Source of the DNA: Butyrivibrio sp. NC2002
Lineage (GTDB): Bacteria > Bacillota > Clostridia > Lachnospirales > Lachnospiraceae
Assembly: GCF_000702265.1 (NCBI RefSeq)
Contig: NZ_KL370880.1
Location: forward strand, 534,635 to 598,634
Direction of reading: 5' to 3'
Length of the DNA stretch: 64,000 nucleotides
Shown piece after piece: positions 19,014-28,532 of the stretch (its first letter is position 1; every line of letters starts with the position of its first letter). The translations under genes were made by a program, and so were the position numbers. Below the pieces are notes generated by a model. That model was not told where the DNA came from and searched no databases. It saw nothing but the letters and a program-made list of their open reading frames with translations.

Positions 19014-19042
19014 TGACTAAAATAAAAAATATGTGGTACAAT
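19014..19042 (+). promoter_or_regulatory. Possible promoter for DUF1846 gene
   Basis: TGACTA and TACAAT 17 bases apart. The -35 is weak. The rest of the 18894-19104 gap shows nothing else definite. Confidence 0.4.
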
Positions 19043-19104
19043 ATCTTCTTGTTGTAAATTTGTAGTGAGAGTAGTTAATTCATTATATAGAAGGAGAGAA
19101 AACA

Positions 19105-20586
19105 GTGAAACAGGCATTTGATAATGATAAGTACATTTCCATGCAATCTGAGAAGATCAAGGAAAGAATCGAAAAATTTGGCGGGAAACTTTATATGGAG
19201 TTTGGAGGAAAACTGTTTGATGATTATCATGCATCAAGAGTTCTTCCGGGATTTCAGCCGGACTCAAAGATTCGTATGCTTACTCAGTTAAAGGAAGATG
19301 CTGAGATAGTCATAGTCATCAATTCAAATGACATTGAGAAAAACAAAGTAAGAGGTGATCTCGGCATTACTTATGATATGGATGTGCTCAGACTTATTGA
19401 TGCCTTTCATGACTACGGATTATATGTAGGGTCTGTGGTTCTGACAAGATATGACGGAAATGATCAGGTTATAGCTTATCAGAAGAAGCTTGAAGCTCTC
19501 GGAATCAAAGTTTACAGACATTATACAATACCCGGTTATCCTTCAAATATTCCGCTTATTATAAGTGAAGAAGGATATGGAAAAAATGAATATATCGAGA
19601 CCAAGCATAAGCTTGTTGTTGTGACAGCTCCCGGTCCCGGAAGCGGAAAAATGGCAGTATGTCTTTCACAGCTTTACCATGAAAACAGACATGGTGTTAA
19701 AGCCGGATATGCTAAGTTTGAGACATTCCCTATTTGGAATATTCCCCTTCAGCATCCCGTTAATCTTGCCTATGAAGCAGCAACGGTTGACCTTGCCGAT
19801 ATGAATATGATAGATCCTTATCATCTTGAAGCATACGGAGAAACTACTGTTAACTACAACAGAGACGTTGCGGTGTTCCCTGTACTTAACACAATGTTTA
19901 AGCAGATATACGGCGACTCTCCGTACAAGTCACCAACCGATATGGGCGTGAATATGGCAGGAAACTGCATTATAGATGACGAAGCCGCCAAGGCAGCAGG
20001 AAAACAGGAAATTATCCGCAGATATTACAAGGAATTATGCGAAAAGAGAAAGGGCGAAAGCTCAGCTGAGAGAATAGACAACCTTGAACTTATAATGCAG
20101 AAAGCAGGATGCAGCATACAGGACAGACCCGTAGTTGCTGCTGCTAACCTTAAGGCAGAGCTTACAGGAGCTCCCGCAGCTGCTATAGAACTTCCGGATG
20201 GACAGGTTATTACAGGAAAAACCAGTGCACTTATGGGTGCAACAAGTGCCATGGTACTAAACGCTCTCAAGGTTATGGCGGGAGTAGAAGATGAGGCTCA
20301 GCTTATTTCTCCTTCTATCATAGAGCCTATACAGAGTCTTAAAGTCAATCATTTAGGTGGACATAATCCGCACCTTCATGTTGGCGAGATACTTATTGCT
20401 CTTACTATCTGCGCTGCTACAGACCCCAAGGCCAAGGCAGCTGTAGAGCAGCTTGGTAAACTCAGAGGACTGGAAGTTCATTCAACTGTTATCCTTTCAC
20501 CTGTTGATGAAAACACCTTCCAAAAGCTTGGAGTTAACCTTACCTGTGAGGCAAAATATCAGACTAAAAAGCTATATCACGGTTAA
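19105..20586 (+). CDS. DUF1846 (UPF0371) family protein
   Basis: Cytosolic protein of 493 aa that matches DUF1846 across its length: an N-terminal part starting at a GTG with SD AAGGAG (19091-19096), the AFDNDKYISMQSEKIKERI and FGGKLFDDYHASRVLPGF segments, a VTAPGPGSGKMAVCLSQLYH segment with P-loop character, and a C-terminal half ending QTKKLYHG. The fold is related to nucleotide-binding enzymes, but no function is established. Encoded alone. Confidence 0.9.
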   Translation: MKQAFDNDKYISMQSEKIKERIEKFGGKLYMEFGGKLFDDYHASRVLPGFQPDSKIRMLTQLKEDAEIVIVINSNDIEKNKVRGDLGITYDMDVLRLIDAFHDYGLYVGSVVLTRYDGNDQVIAYQKKLEALGIKVYRHYTIPGYPSNIPLIISEEGYGKNEYIETKHKLVVVTAPGPGSGKMAVCLSQLYHENRHGVKAGYAKFETFPIWNIPLQHPVNLAYEAATVDLADMNMIDPYHLEAYGETTVNYNRDVAVFPVLNTMFKQIYGDSPYKSPTDMGVNMAGNCIIDDEAAKAAGKQEIIRRYYKELCEKRKGESSAERIDNLELIMQKAGCSIQDRPVVAAANLKAELTGAPAAAIELPDGQVITGKTSALMGATSAMVLNALKVMAGVEDEAQLISPSIIEPIQSLKVNHLGGHNPHLHVGEILIALTICAATDPKAKAAVEQLGKLRGLEVHSTVILSPVDENTFQKLGVNLTCEAKYQTKKLYHG

Positions 20587-20736
20587 CGAAAAAACATTTA
20601 GGTAATAATGATTTAATAAAGTTATAATATTTGGCGATGATTATTGTGCTATAATTATTATTGTATTACCGATAGCAAAATTTCAGATTTTCGATGTTTT
20701 GAAATAATCTTTCAGTGCTTTTACAGGAGGTTTCGG

Positions 20737-21192
20737 ATGAATCAAAGTCTTTATAATGCTGTATTTGGCGTGGAAGTCGGTGGGCAGGTTATAGATCCGT
20801 TTGGAGCTGCAAATATTGATTTTAACAAAGTAATCGGCGACATGAAGCTTGGCGGTTACGAAATATCGTCTCTTACGGTTGCGGAGTTTATTATCCTGCA
20901 TCAGCTTGATGATATGAGAAAGTATAAGAACAATATCATGGAAGCTGCTATTGGGAACGAGAATAAGGATGAGTTCTGCAGAAATAAATACGGCATCTCT
21001 TTTAAAGACATTGATGCACTTGAACCTACTAAGGACATCGAGTGGGATCTTAAAAGCGGACAGGTTATTTTATTCCTGTCACACGAGGCTCAATATAAAG
21101 AAGATGCATATATGAAACTCTTTGGTGATGCACTCCAGCTGTTTTGTCAGGAAACAGGTTTTATCTATACAAAGCTGGGTGAATCGTTATAA
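20737..21192 (+). CDS. Hypothetical protein, 151 aa
   Basis: Soluble acidic protein of 151 aa, no recognised family. The open frame extends upstream, but AGGAGG at 20725-20730 sets ATG 20737. No signal peptide, no membrane segment, a single Cys pair far apart (C107-type in EFCRNKYG and LFCQETG). The composition is mixed alpha/beta and rich in Asp and Glu; nothing suggests an enzyme. It precedes a repeat-rich gap and stands alone between DUF1846 and CarD. Confidence 0.7.
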   Translation: MNQSLYNAVFGVEVGGQVIDPFGAANIDFNKVIGDMKLGGYEISSLTVAEFIILHQLDDMRKYKNNIMEAAIGNENKDEFCRNKYGISFKDIDALEPTKDIEWDLKSGQVILFLSHEAQYKEDAYMKLFGDALQLFCQETGFIYTKLGESL

Positions 21193-21240
21193 AGGACTAT
21201 CAATCCTCCTTTCCTTTTTGAGTTTTACGTTATAAAGACG

Positions 21241-21275
21241 GCCGGGCGCGAGTATATCTCCGCTCGGTCTTCTTG
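21241..21275 (+). terminator. Terminator after the hypothetical gene
   Basis: GCCGGGCG (21241-21248) pairs with CGCTCGGT (21261-21268), with two G-T pairs and a 12-nt loop, then CTTCTTGTTT. It directly abuts the dispersed hairpin. Confidence 0.6.
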
Positions 21276-21332
21276 TTTAATAGGAAATTCCTCCGAATTT
21301 CCTATTAAACAAGAAAACGCTCCGCTATGGAT
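21270..21332. repeat. Dispersed hairpin repeat, copy 1
   Basis: Perfect 20-bp inverted repeat (21270-21289 with 21296-21315; TTCTTGTTTAATAGGAAATT on the left) around the loop CCTCCG, followed by ACGCTCCGCTATGGAT (21317-21332). The same stem recurs at about 42.1 kb and the same stem plus 16-bp tail at about 59.5 kb. It is not a coding sequence. Confidence 0.85.
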
Positions 21333-21414
21333 GCGCACTCGCGCGTAAGGTATATGTTGCATAAATGCAACCGCGCTCGGCGCGAGCATGTTGCGAGCAA
21401 CATGCTTTTTTATT
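21333..21414 (+). terminator. Structured region ending in a terminator
   Basis: After copy 1 the DNA is GC-rich: CTCGCGC pairs with GCGCGAG, enclosing GTTGCA-TAAA-TGCAAC. The last stem, AGCATGTTG (21385-21393) with CAACATGCT (21398-21406), 4-nt loop and a TTTTTATTTT tail, is a good terminator. With copy 1 it fills most of the 378-bp gap before carD. Confidence 0.7.
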
Positions 21415-21446
21415 TTGCGATAAAACGATTAAAAATAGACTTTATA

Positions 21447-21520
21447 AATCTTAAGTATTTCTTAAGATTGTTAAAACGGACTCTGAATATATTACATTTT
21501 TTGTAAGATTTTGATAAAAT
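21447..21520 (+). promoter_or_regulatory. carD promoter and upstream palindrome
   Basis: TTACAT (21492-21497), 17 bases, then the extended -10 TGA-TAAAAT (21512-21520). Upstream lies a perfect inverted repeat, AATCTTAAG (21447-21455) with CTTAAGATT (21461-21469), a possible operator. Confidence 0.55.
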
Positions 21521-21570
21521 TATTTTAGTGTCGCCGTTTGGTTTGTTTTATTTAGATGGAGGAACAAAAT

Positions 21571-22083
21571 ATGTTAAACAAAGGAGATTGCGTAGTTTAT
21601 GGTAACCATGGTCTGTGCGAGGTAAAGGATATTCTTGTTCCGTCCTTTTTAGAGAGAGGCAATAAGACACTGTATTACAGTATGGTTTCCAGCATCGACA
21701 GCAAAGGGGTGCTTTATGTTCCAGTTGAAGGTGCTGAGGACAAAATGCGAGATGCCATCGATGCTGACGAGGCAGAAGAGCTTATCGACGAGATAGATGA
21801 GCTTGAGGAATATGACATTCCTCAGGGTAAGAAGGCAGAGGCTGTTATTGTTGATGTTATCAAGAGAAACAATGCGCCCGAGATGATGTGCCTTGTTAAG
21901 TCGCTTCGTAAGATCAAGGCTGTTCGTGCCGCTGAAGGTAAGAAATTTGCTTCTATGGATGAGAAGTATCTTGGAATTGCCGAGAAGCTTTTATATTCAG
22001 AGATGGCCTACTCTATGGAAGAGAAACTGGATGCTGTAAAGGAAAGAGTGTGTTCTGAACTCTCTCAGCTTTCACTAGTTTAA
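21571..22083 (+). CDS. CarD family transcriptional regulator
   Basis: 170-aa RNA-polymerase-binding regulator. The N-terminal Tudor-like RID domain (about 1-60, MLNKGDCVVYGNHGLCEV) contacts the beta subunit; the C-terminal part is helical and in the family binds the promoter upstream fork and stabilises open complexes. GGAGG at 21558-21562 is 8 bases before ATG 21571, so the ATG at 21556 is not used. Single-gene unit between an upstream structured gap and its own terminator. It is longer than the short CarD-like proteins of some Firmicutes, but has the full C-terminus. Confidence 0.88.
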   Translation: MLNKGDCVVYGNHGLCEVKDILVPSFLERGNKTLYYSMVSSIDSKGVLYVPVEGAEDKMRDAIDADEAEELIDEIDELEEYDIPQGKKAEAVIVDVIKRNNAPEMMCLVKSLRKIKAVRAAEGKKFASMDEKYLGIAEKLLYSEMAYSMEEKLDAVKERVCSELSQLSLV

Positions 22084-22101
22084 TTTTTATGCTTTTTAAT
22101 A

Positions 22102-22144
22102 AGGGCTGCTGCTTTGGATTTAACTCATTGCAGTGGCCCTTTTC
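22102..22144 (+). terminator. Terminator after carD
   Basis: AGGGC and TGCTGC on the left face GCAG and GGCCCT on the right, ending in CCCTTTTC. The stem has an internal mismatch. Confidence 0.6.
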
Positions 22145-22185
22145 TATGTGAGATTGACTATTTTAAGAAAAGTAATTTGCTAAAG

Positions 22186-22228
22186 AAAAGTGCAACACAT
22201 TGAATTGCTCAAATGCGTTGCACTTTTT
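22186..22228. terminator. Bidirectional terminator, carD and chemoreceptor
   Basis: AAAAGTGCAAC on the left pairs with GTTGCACTTTT on the right, extended past one mismatch by CA / TG, around a 14-nt loop. It lies just past the end of the reverse-strand chemoreceptor gene, with A and T runs on both flanks. Confidence 0.8.
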
Positions 22229-22253
22229 GCTTATATGAATTTAAATCCCAACA

Positions 22254-23981
22254 TCAAGGTTTGAAATATCCAATTGCATCTGTCATCTGTTCTGCCAGAT
22301 TCTGAAGATCGTTCGCAGCCTGAGTGATGATTGAGAACGTTGCGTTGAGTTCCTGCATGGATGCGTTGGTTTCTTCCGTTGATGCGGCATTTTCTTCTGA
22401 TACTGCCGACAGGTCGGAGATTATTTCAACAAGCTGTTCTTTTGCGGCATTCAGTTCTTCGATTCTTCCGGATATATTATTGGTGCTTTCAGATACATTA
22501 TCCACATTTACTTCCATGTTCTGCATGTTTGTTCTTGTATCGTCAAGCTGAGATTCCTGCTGTTCGAAGTTTGCGTTCAGCTTCTGCATGACTTCGACGG
22601 AAGCTTCCGAATCAGCAACAAGTGTTGAAACGATTTTCTTGATTTCATCAGCGCTTTCACTACTCTGTACTGCAAGCTGACCGATTTCCGTAGCAACAAC
22701 TGCGAAGCCTTTTCCGGCATCACCTGCTCTTGCAGCTTCAATTGAAGCATTCAGGGACAAAAGGTTAGTCTGTGATGCAATTGATGTGATGGCTTCTGAG
22801 AACTTGGAAATCTCTTTAGCTGATTCATTGGTGGATTCAATGGTCTGTCCGATTTCTTTAACAGATTCCTGTACCTCTTTGCTTTGGGCAATTAGCTTAT
22901 TGAGGGCATCCATAGCAGCCAGGCAGGAATCCTTCATTTCTTTTGAATAGGATTGCAGTTGATTTACATTTTCAGTTACAACATCAATATTATTGCCTAT
23001 CTCCTGAGTATTACCTGCGGCCGTTTCTACGCTCTCTGCCTGAGAAACAGCGCCCTTTGAAATCTCGTCAACCGCTTCGCTGACCTGATTGGAGGCATCT
23101 GAAGCCTGATTTGCGGAATCACTTAGAGAAGCACCTGATTGCTTCAATTCATTGGACATGTTGATTGTCGTGCGGATTACTTCGCCAAGCTTGTTTGAAA
23201 GGGTTTGAGCACCTTCCGCCAACAGACCGATTTCATCATTTCTCTGTATGGATGATTCGTCGATATTAAGCTTTAGTTCTCCAAGAGAAAGATGACCGAG
23301 CTCATCAGCGATGGCTTTCATCTTAACAGATACTTTGTTTGTTACGATAATGCCTACTGCAGATAAAATGGCTACAAGGATGACAGCAATGATTACCATT
23401 CTTAAAATGATACTTCTTATTCGTGCTTCAACATCATGAACAGCTCTTCCTGCAAATACAAGACCTGCCACGGAGCCATCAGAGTTAAGCATAGGCGCAT
23501 AGTATGCATAGTATACATCTGTAGCTCCTGCAACAGATGACTTTGGAGCATAAAACTCTGCTTTCTTATCGAGAGCATTGGCTTTTGCGGTTGCATTTAA
23601 TGTGTAATCTACAAGTTTAGTAGTGCCATTACTATCATAAAGCGTAGTAATTACGCGCTTATCCATGTAAAACAGAGAATATTCAATACCTGTCTTGGAA
23701 TGAAGAGTGTCCATCAGATCTTCGTATTCTGTCATTACATTCTGTTCACCTTTAAAAAGGTTGGTTCCATCATAGGACCAATCACCGTCCCAGACGGAGT
23801 TCATTTCACTTTGCAGGTGCTCTGCACCTATTTTTAATTCTTCTTCTATCATGGTATCGTAGGTGCTATTGATTTCTACTGCACTTATTATTGTCAGTAA
23901 AACAGATATACCTACAATTGCTCCTATTGCGATAAAGATGAGCTTTTGAATAAGTTTTCCGTTTTTTGCCTTTTTTTCCAT
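22254..23981 (-). CDS. Methyl-accepting chemotaxis protein, Cache sensor
   Basis: Membrane chemoreceptor of 575 aa. Helix 1 is at about 12-32, an extracytoplasmic single-Cache-type sensor at about 36-190 ([27 protein letters not shown]), helix 2 at about 193-217, then a HAMP domain ([20 protein letters not shown]) and the signalling coiled coil with the hairpin tip [18 protein letters not shown], which binds CheA and CheW. The end [15 protein letters not shown] lacks a CheR-tethering pentapeptide. The ligand is unknown; the window has no chemotaxis or flagellar core genes. Confidence 0.93.
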   Translation of the reverse strand: MEKKAKNGKLIQKLIFIAIGAIVGISVLLTIISAVEINSTYDTMIEEELKIGAEHLQSEMNSVWDGDWSYDGTNLFKGEQNVMTEYEDLMDTLHSKTGIEYSLFYMDKRVITTLYDSNGTTKLVDYTLNATAKANALDKKAEFYAPKSSVAGATDVYYAYYAPMLNSDGSVAGLVFAGRAVHDVEARIRSIILRMVIIAVILVAILSAVGIIVTNKVSVKMKAIADELGHLSLGELKLNIDESSIQRNDEIGLLAEGAQTLSNKLGEVIRTTINMSNELKQSGASLSDSANQASDASNQVSEAVDEISKGAVSQAESVETAAGNTQEIGNNIDVVTENVNQLQSYSKEMKDSCLAAMDALNKLIAQSKEVQESVKEIGQTIESTNESAKEISKFSEAITSIASQTNLLSLNASIEAARAGDAGKGFAVVATEIGQLAVQSSESADEIKKIVSTLVADSEASVEVMQKLNANFEQQESQLDDTRTNMQNMEVNVDNVSESTNNISGRIEELNAAKEQLVEIISDLSAVSEENAASTEETNASMQELNATFSIITQAANDLQNLAEQMTDAIGYFKP

Positions 23982-24140
23982 GATATGCCCCCTTGTAAAA
24001 AAAAAGAAACCTATATAAAGAAAATCCTATACTTAAATTATATATTAATTATTTCGCTTTAACGCAGAAAAATAGAAAAGTTATCAAAATTTTATAAATG
24101 GTAAATAAATGTATTTAAAAGGATTTTGCCGGCTAAATCC

Positions 24141-24169
24141 TTGCACCCACTTAGCAGTCTCTGTATAAT
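24141..24169 (+). promoter_or_regulatory. Sigma-A promoter, leaderless start for alaX
   Basis: TTGCAC (24141-24146), exactly 17 bases, then consensus TATAAT (24164-24169). The predicted transcription start is about 24176, while the start codon is ATG 24178, so the mRNA would have almost no leader. Confidence 0.8.
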
Positions 24170-24177
24170 TGGAAATT

Positions 24178-25362
24178 ATGAGTATGAAAACTATTAAATT
24201 ATATGATGAACAACCTTATGAAACTGAATTTGAAGCAGCAGTAATTTCATGTACTCCTTCAGCAAAAAAAGACGGAGCCTATGAAGTGACTCTGGACAAA
24301 ACGCTGTTTTTCCCTGAGGAGGGCGGTCAGACTCCGGATAAAGGAGTTCTCAAAGCAGACGGAGAGGAAGAAGTAGAGGTTATTGATGTTCAAATAAAAG
24401 ATGATATCATTTACCACACTGTCAGCAGAAAAATTCCGGAGGGAATAACCCTTTGCGGCATAATTGATTTTGAACACAGATTTTCCAATATGCAGCAGCA
24501 TACGGGAGAGCACATCTTTTCCGGGATAGTTCACAGTATTTATGGCTATGACAATGTCGGATTCCACCTAAGCGACAATATCGTCACTATGGATTACAGC
24601 GGAAAACTTGATGAAGATGACATAGCAAAGGTTGAAGGGCTTGTTAATGAAGCTATTTTTAAGGATGTTTGTGTAAAAGCCTGGTATCCTTCAAAGGAAG
24701 AGCTGGATAAGATAGACTATCGAAGTAAAAAGGAATTATCAGGTGATGTCAGGATCGTGGAGATTCCCGGATATGATATCTGTGCCTGCTGTGCGCCTCA
24801 TGTCAGAAGAACCGGTGAGATCGGCATATTGAAGGTCATATCATTTCAGAATTATAAGGGCGGAACAAGGGTCAGCATCCTGTGCGGAAACAGAGCATAT
24901 CTGTATTTGAAAAAAGAACATGACATGATCGGCAGACTTGCGCTTTCTCTGTCTACATCATGGGAAAATATTCCGGATGTATTTTCAAAGCAGCAGGAAG
25001 AAATTGCGGATTTAAAGAAGAGGTTGTCAGATATGGCAGAAAAGGTCCTTCTTAAAGAAGCAGAGAATCTGCCGGATGGCGAAAATGTGTGTATGTTTGC
25101 CCAGTCCGGGACAGATCCCAATGTTGCCAGAAGGATAGTCAATGATCTTATGGAGAAAAAAAGCGGATACTGCGGTATTTTTATAGGAAATGATGCAGAG
25201 GGATATCGATTTATAATCGGAAGCAAAAATTGTAATTGCAATGACTTGCTTCAGGAAATGAGAAAAACAATCCAGGTAAGGGGCGGTGGTGCTCCTGCCA
25301 TGGTTCAGGGGAGTGTAAGCTGCGCAGGCAGTGATATTGAAAAAGTTTTTGCTTGTATTTAA
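24178..25362 (+). CDS. alaX: Alanyl-tRNA editing protein, AlaX-type with DHHA1
   Basis: Freestanding trans-editing protein of 394 aa that hydrolyses mischarged tRNA-Ala (Ser- or Gly-tRNA). N-terminal OB/beta barrel (LFFPEEGGQTPDKG), then the zinc-dependent editing core with H108-T-G-E-H112 and the second ligand pair C204-x3-H208 (CCAPHV). A coiled-coil linker (near 250-290) leads into a C-terminal DHHA1 domain, with GGGAPAMVQGSV. It is the long AlaX form. No SD precedes it: only GGAAATT separates the -10 from ATG 24178, and ATG 24184 is an in-frame alternative. Downstream azlC begins 15 bases on. Confidence 0.9.
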   Translation: MSMKTIKLYDEQPYETEFEAAVISCTPSAKKDGAYEVTLDKTLFFPEEGGQTPDKGVLKADGEEEVEVIDVQIKDDIIYHTVSRKIPEGITLCGIIDFEHRFSNMQQHTGEHIFSGIVHSIYGYDNVGFHLSDNIVTMDYSGKLDEDDIAKVEGLVNEAIFKDVCVKAWYPSKEELDKIDYRSKKELSGDVRIVEIPGYDICACCAPHVRRTGEIGILKVISFQNYKGGTRVSILCGNRAYLYLKKEHDMIGRLALSLSTSWENIPDVFSKQQEEIADLKKRLSDMAEKVLLKEAENLPDGENVCMFAQSGTDPNVARRIVNDLMEKKSGYCGIFIGNDAEGYRFIIGSKNCNCNDLLQEMRKTIQVRGGGAPAMVQGSVSCAGSDIEKVFACI

Positions 25363-25377
25363 ATACGGGAGGATGAG

Positions 25378-26097
25378 TTGAGTAATACCAATAACGAGTT
25401 TAAGAGGGGGCTTAGGGATGCCATTCCCATCTGCCTTGGATATCTTGCGGTGTCCTTTGCTTTTGGAATACAGGCATCGGAAGCGGGATTGTCTGTTTTT
25501 CAGGCATCTTTTATGTCGCTTGCAAATGTTACGAGTGCAGGACAGTTTTCATCGCTTGATCTTATAAAAAATAATGCTGCATACGCGGAGATGGCGCTTT
25601 TACAGTTTGTCGTGAATTTAAGATATATGCTTATGAGTACGGCTTTGTCGCAAAAACTCTCACATAAAGAAAGCACACTCAGAAGATGCCTTGTTGCGTA
25701 TGGCGTTACCGATGAGATTTTTGGACTCAGTGTTACTACAAAAGGAAGGCTTTATCCCGAATATTCATACGGACTTATAGTCTGTTCAGTATTTGGGTGG
25801 ATTCTAGGCACTTTTCTTGGAGCCTGTGCAGGTCAGCTTATGCCACACAGACTTATAAGCGCACTTGGTATGGCTATTTACGGAATGTTTCTTGCAATCA
25901 TTATTCCGGATTCCAAAGAAAACAAAGTTATATTGGCAGTTGTGATAAGTGCGATGGTTTTGAGCACGATCTTTACCTATGCACCTGTATTAAAAGATAT
26001 TTCCTCAGGATTCAGGATTATTATAGTGACTGTAGTTGTTGCGCTTACTGCAGCATACTTTGCCCCCAGGAGTGAGGAGGTAGCCGAGGATGCATAA
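25378..26097 (+). CDS. azlC: Branched-chain amino acid exporter subunit AzlC
   Basis: 239-aa large subunit of the AzlCD exporter, which lets branched-chain amino acids (and some analogues) leave the cell. It starts at a TTG with GGGAGG at 25367-25372; an ATG nearby is out of frame. Family features are the opening RDAIPICLGYLAVSFAFG and the NLRYMLMSTALS segment; about 7 membrane helices are predicted by eye. azlD starts inside its last 8 bases. Confidence 0.9.
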   Translation: MSNTNNEFKRGLRDAIPICLGYLAVSFAFGIQASEAGLSVFQASFMSLANVTSAGQFSSLDLIKNNAAYAEMALLQFVVNLRYMLMSTALSQKLSHKESTLRRCLVAYGVTDEIFGLSVTTKGRLYPEYSYGLIVCSVFGWILGTFLGACAGQLMPHRLISALGMAIYGMFLAIIIPDSKENKVILAVVISAMVLSTIFTYAPVLKDISSGFRIIIVTVVVALTAAYFAPRSEEVAEDA

Positions 26098-26395
26098 CAT
26101 ATATCTGTATATTCTGGTAATGGCGCTTGTTACATACCTTATCAGGATGCTGCCACTTACACTTATCAGAAATGAGATAAAGAGCAAATACATAAAATCT
26201 TTCTTATACTATGTGCCGTATGCAACACTTGCAGCAATGACTTTTCCGGCAATACTTCATGCTTCGGATGATGTAAGGGCATCGGCTATGGGCTTTTTGG
26301 TTGCTCTTATCCTCTCATACAGGAAAAAAAGCCTGCTTACAGTTGCAGCTTGTGCCTGTATAGTTGTTTTTGTAGCAGAACTGTTTTTGGTGTAG
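26090..26395 (+). CDS. azlD: Branched-chain amino acid exporter subunit AzlD
   Basis: Small 101-aa membrane partner of AzlC with three helices and the conserved TYLIRMLPLTLIR and FLYYVPYATLAAMTFPA segments. The reading frames overlap by 8 bases (ATGCATAA region), the standard coupling of this pair. Confidence 0.9.
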   Translation: MHNIYLYILVMALVTYLIRMLPLTLIRNEIKSKYIKSFLYYVPYATLAAMTFPAILHASDDVRASAMGFLVALILSYRKKSLLTVAACACIVVFVAELFLV

Positions 26396-26468
26396 TATAT
26401 TGTTTGGATGTTGATCAGGATTATGGTCAATATAAAAGACGATTGTAACTTATTTTGAAAGGAATAAT

Positions 26469-27014
26469 ATGAGAATAGGTACAGGTTATGATGTACACAA
26501 GCTTGTGAGTGGTCGGGACCTTATCATAGGCGGTGTAAAAATAGAACATACTCTGGGGCTTCTTGGACATTCGGATGCAGATGTTCTTCTTCATGCAATA
26601 GCTGATGCGGTACTTGGAGCTGCAGGACTTAAGGATATCGGGGCACATTTTCCCGATACGGATCCCAAATATAAGGGAATATCTTCAATGCTTTTACTTG
26701 AGCATGTAAGAGAGCTTATAGAAGATAAGGGATTTATCGTAGGCAATGTTGATGCCACTGTAATTGCGCAGGCGCCAAAGCTTAGACCCTACATAGAACA
26801 GATGGAAGAAAATGTTGCAAAATGTCTTGGCATAGATGTTTCTCAGGTTAACATCAAAGCAACTACAGAGGAACATCTTGGATTTACAGGAAGAGAAGAA
26901 GGCATATCTTCTCAGGCGGTCTGTCTGCTTTATGATATGTATGATGCAAGCAGGACAGTATATGACAGCGGCTTATCCTGTGAAGGATGCGCAGGATGCA
27001 ATAAAAAAGCGTAA
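26469..27014 (+). CDS. ispF: 2-C-methyl-D-erythritol 2,4-cyclodiphosphate synthase
   Basis: Enzyme of the non-mevalonate isoprenoid route that cyclises CDP-ME-2-phosphate. GYDVHKL supplies the zinc ligands D8 and H10, and H42 in [11 protein letters not shown] completes them; [10 protein letters not shown] and [14 protein letters not shown] are also typical. It is 181 aa, about 20 longer than usual: the tail ends in C171-x2-C174-x2-C177 before NKKA. The core is intact. It is followed by cysS, as in several Firmicutes. Confidence 0.94.
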   Translation: MRIGTGYDVHKLVSGRDLIIGGVKIEHTLGLLGHSDADVLLHAIADAVLGAAGLKDIGAHFPDTDPKYKGISSMLLLEHVRELIEDKGFIVGNVDATVIAQAPKLRPYIEQMEENVAKCLGIDVSQVNIKATTEEHLGFTGREEGISSQAVCLLYDMYDASRTVYDSGLSCEGCAGCNKKA

Positions 27015-27058
27015 TAAAAGAGAAATAATAAGGCATGGACCTTTTAAGAGGAGATAAA

Positions 27059-28483
27059 ATGGCAGCGAAGTTTGAATTTTACAATACGTTATCAAGAAAA
27101 GTTGAGGAGTTTGTTCCAAGGGAAGGTAACAAGGTATCGATGTATACCTGCGGACCTACAGTTTACCACTATGCACACATAGGAAATATCCGTACTTACA
27201 TAATGCAGGATGTACTTATCAAATCACTTATGTATGCAGGATATGATGTAAAGCGCGTTATGAATATCACTGATGTCGGTCATCTTTCATCTGATGCTGA
27301 CACAGGTGAAGATAAGGTGCTTGCAGGAGCAAAGAGAGAGCACAAGACTGTTATGGAGGTTGCCAAGTTCTATACAGATGCGTTCTTCAAGGATTTTGAT
27401 GCAGTTGGAAATAAACGCCCTGACGTTGTTGAACCTGCAACAAACTGCATTCCTGAGTTTATACACATGATAGAGGTTCTTCTGGAAAAAGGATTTGCCT
27501 ATGTTGCAGGAGGAAATGTGTATTTTGACACAAGCAAGCTTGATGATTACTATGTTTTCTCTTCTGCGGTTGAAAAAGAGCAGCTTGCAGTTGGCGTAAG
27601 AGATGATGTTGAGGAAGATACAAATAAGAAGAACAAGACTGATTTCGTTCTTTGGTTTACCAAATCAAAATTTGAAGATCAGGCGCTTAAATGGGATAGT
27701 CCTTGGGGAGTAGGATATCCCGGTTGGCACATCGAGTGCTCATGCATATCAATGAAGCATCTTGGTGAATATATCGATATACACTGCGGCGGAGTTGATA
27801 ATATTTTCCCTCACCACACTAATGAGATAGCGCAGTCTGAGAGCTTCCTTGGACATAAGTGGTGCAATTACTGGTTCCACAGCAATCACTTAAATGACAA
27901 GTCAGGCAAGATGTCCAAATCAAAGGGGGCTGTGCTTACTGTTTCTGTTTTGAAGGAAAAAGGTTATGATCCGCTTGTTTACAGATTGTTCTGCCTGAAT
28001 TCACATTACAGAAAGCCTCTTGAATTTTCATTTGATGCACTGGATAACGTGGCAGCAGCTTACAATAAACTCGTAAAACGTGTGGCAGAGCTTAAAGAAG
28101 ATGGCCCAGTTGATGAGGCTGTAAAGAAGGAATTTGAGGAAAGATTTCTTGAAGCTGTTTCAGGTGACCTTAATACATCAATGGCAGTAACTATACTCTA
28201 TGACGCGCTCAAGGCTGATACAAATGATGCTACTAAATTATATCTTGTAAATAGTTTTGATAAGGTGCTTTCACTTGATCTTGCAGGACATGCCGCTGCT
28301 CTTTCTGACGGCCCTGAAGTTGATCCTGAGCTTCTTGCATTCATTGAAGATGCTATCGAGAGAAGAAAAGAAGCAAAGAAAGCCAAGGATTTTGCAAAGG
28401 CTGATGCAATAAGAGATGAGCTTATGCAGAAGGGCGTTGAAATAAAAGACACAAGGGAAGGCGTTAAGTGGAATCTTATATGA
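27059..28483 (+). CDS. cysS: Cysteinyl-tRNA synthetase
   Basis: Class I synthetase of 474 aa from ATG 27059; the in-frame ATG 27035 is less likely because AAGAGGAG (27046-27053) lies right before 27059. The zinc ligand C31 opens TCGPTVYHYAHIGN, which contains the HIGH-type motif, and KMSKSKG near 284 is the KMSKS loop. GWHIECSCIS gives the second zinc ligand region. The C-terminal anticodon part carries DFAKADAIRDEL. Complete and canonical. Confidence 0.96.
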   Translation: MAAKFEFYNTLSRKVEEFVPREGNKVSMYTCGPTVYHYAHIGNIRTYIMQDVLIKSLMYAGYDVKRVMNITDVGHLSSDADTGEDKVLAGAKREHKTVMEVAKFYTDAFFKDFDAVGNKRPDVVEPATNCIPEFIHMIEVLLEKGFAYVAGGNVYFDTSKLDDYYVFSSAVEKEQLAVGVRDDVEEDTNKKNKTDFVLWFTKSKFEDQALKWDSPWGVGYPGWHIECSCISMKHLGEYIDIHCGGVDNIFPHHTNEIAQSESFLGHKWCNYWFHSNHLNDKSGKMSKSKGAVLTVSVLKEKGYDPLVYRLFCLNSHYRKPLEFSFDALDNVAAAYNKLVKRVAELKEDGPVDEAVKKEFEERFLEAVSGDLNTSMAVTILYDALKADTNDATKLYLVNSFDKVLSLDLAGHAAALSDGPEVDPELLAFIEDAIERRKEAKKAKDFAKADAIRDELMQKGVEIKDTREGVKWNLI

Positions 28484-28532
28484 TGCACGACGTGATATGT
28501 AAAATGCATTAAACAGATTGGTGCAAAATAAA

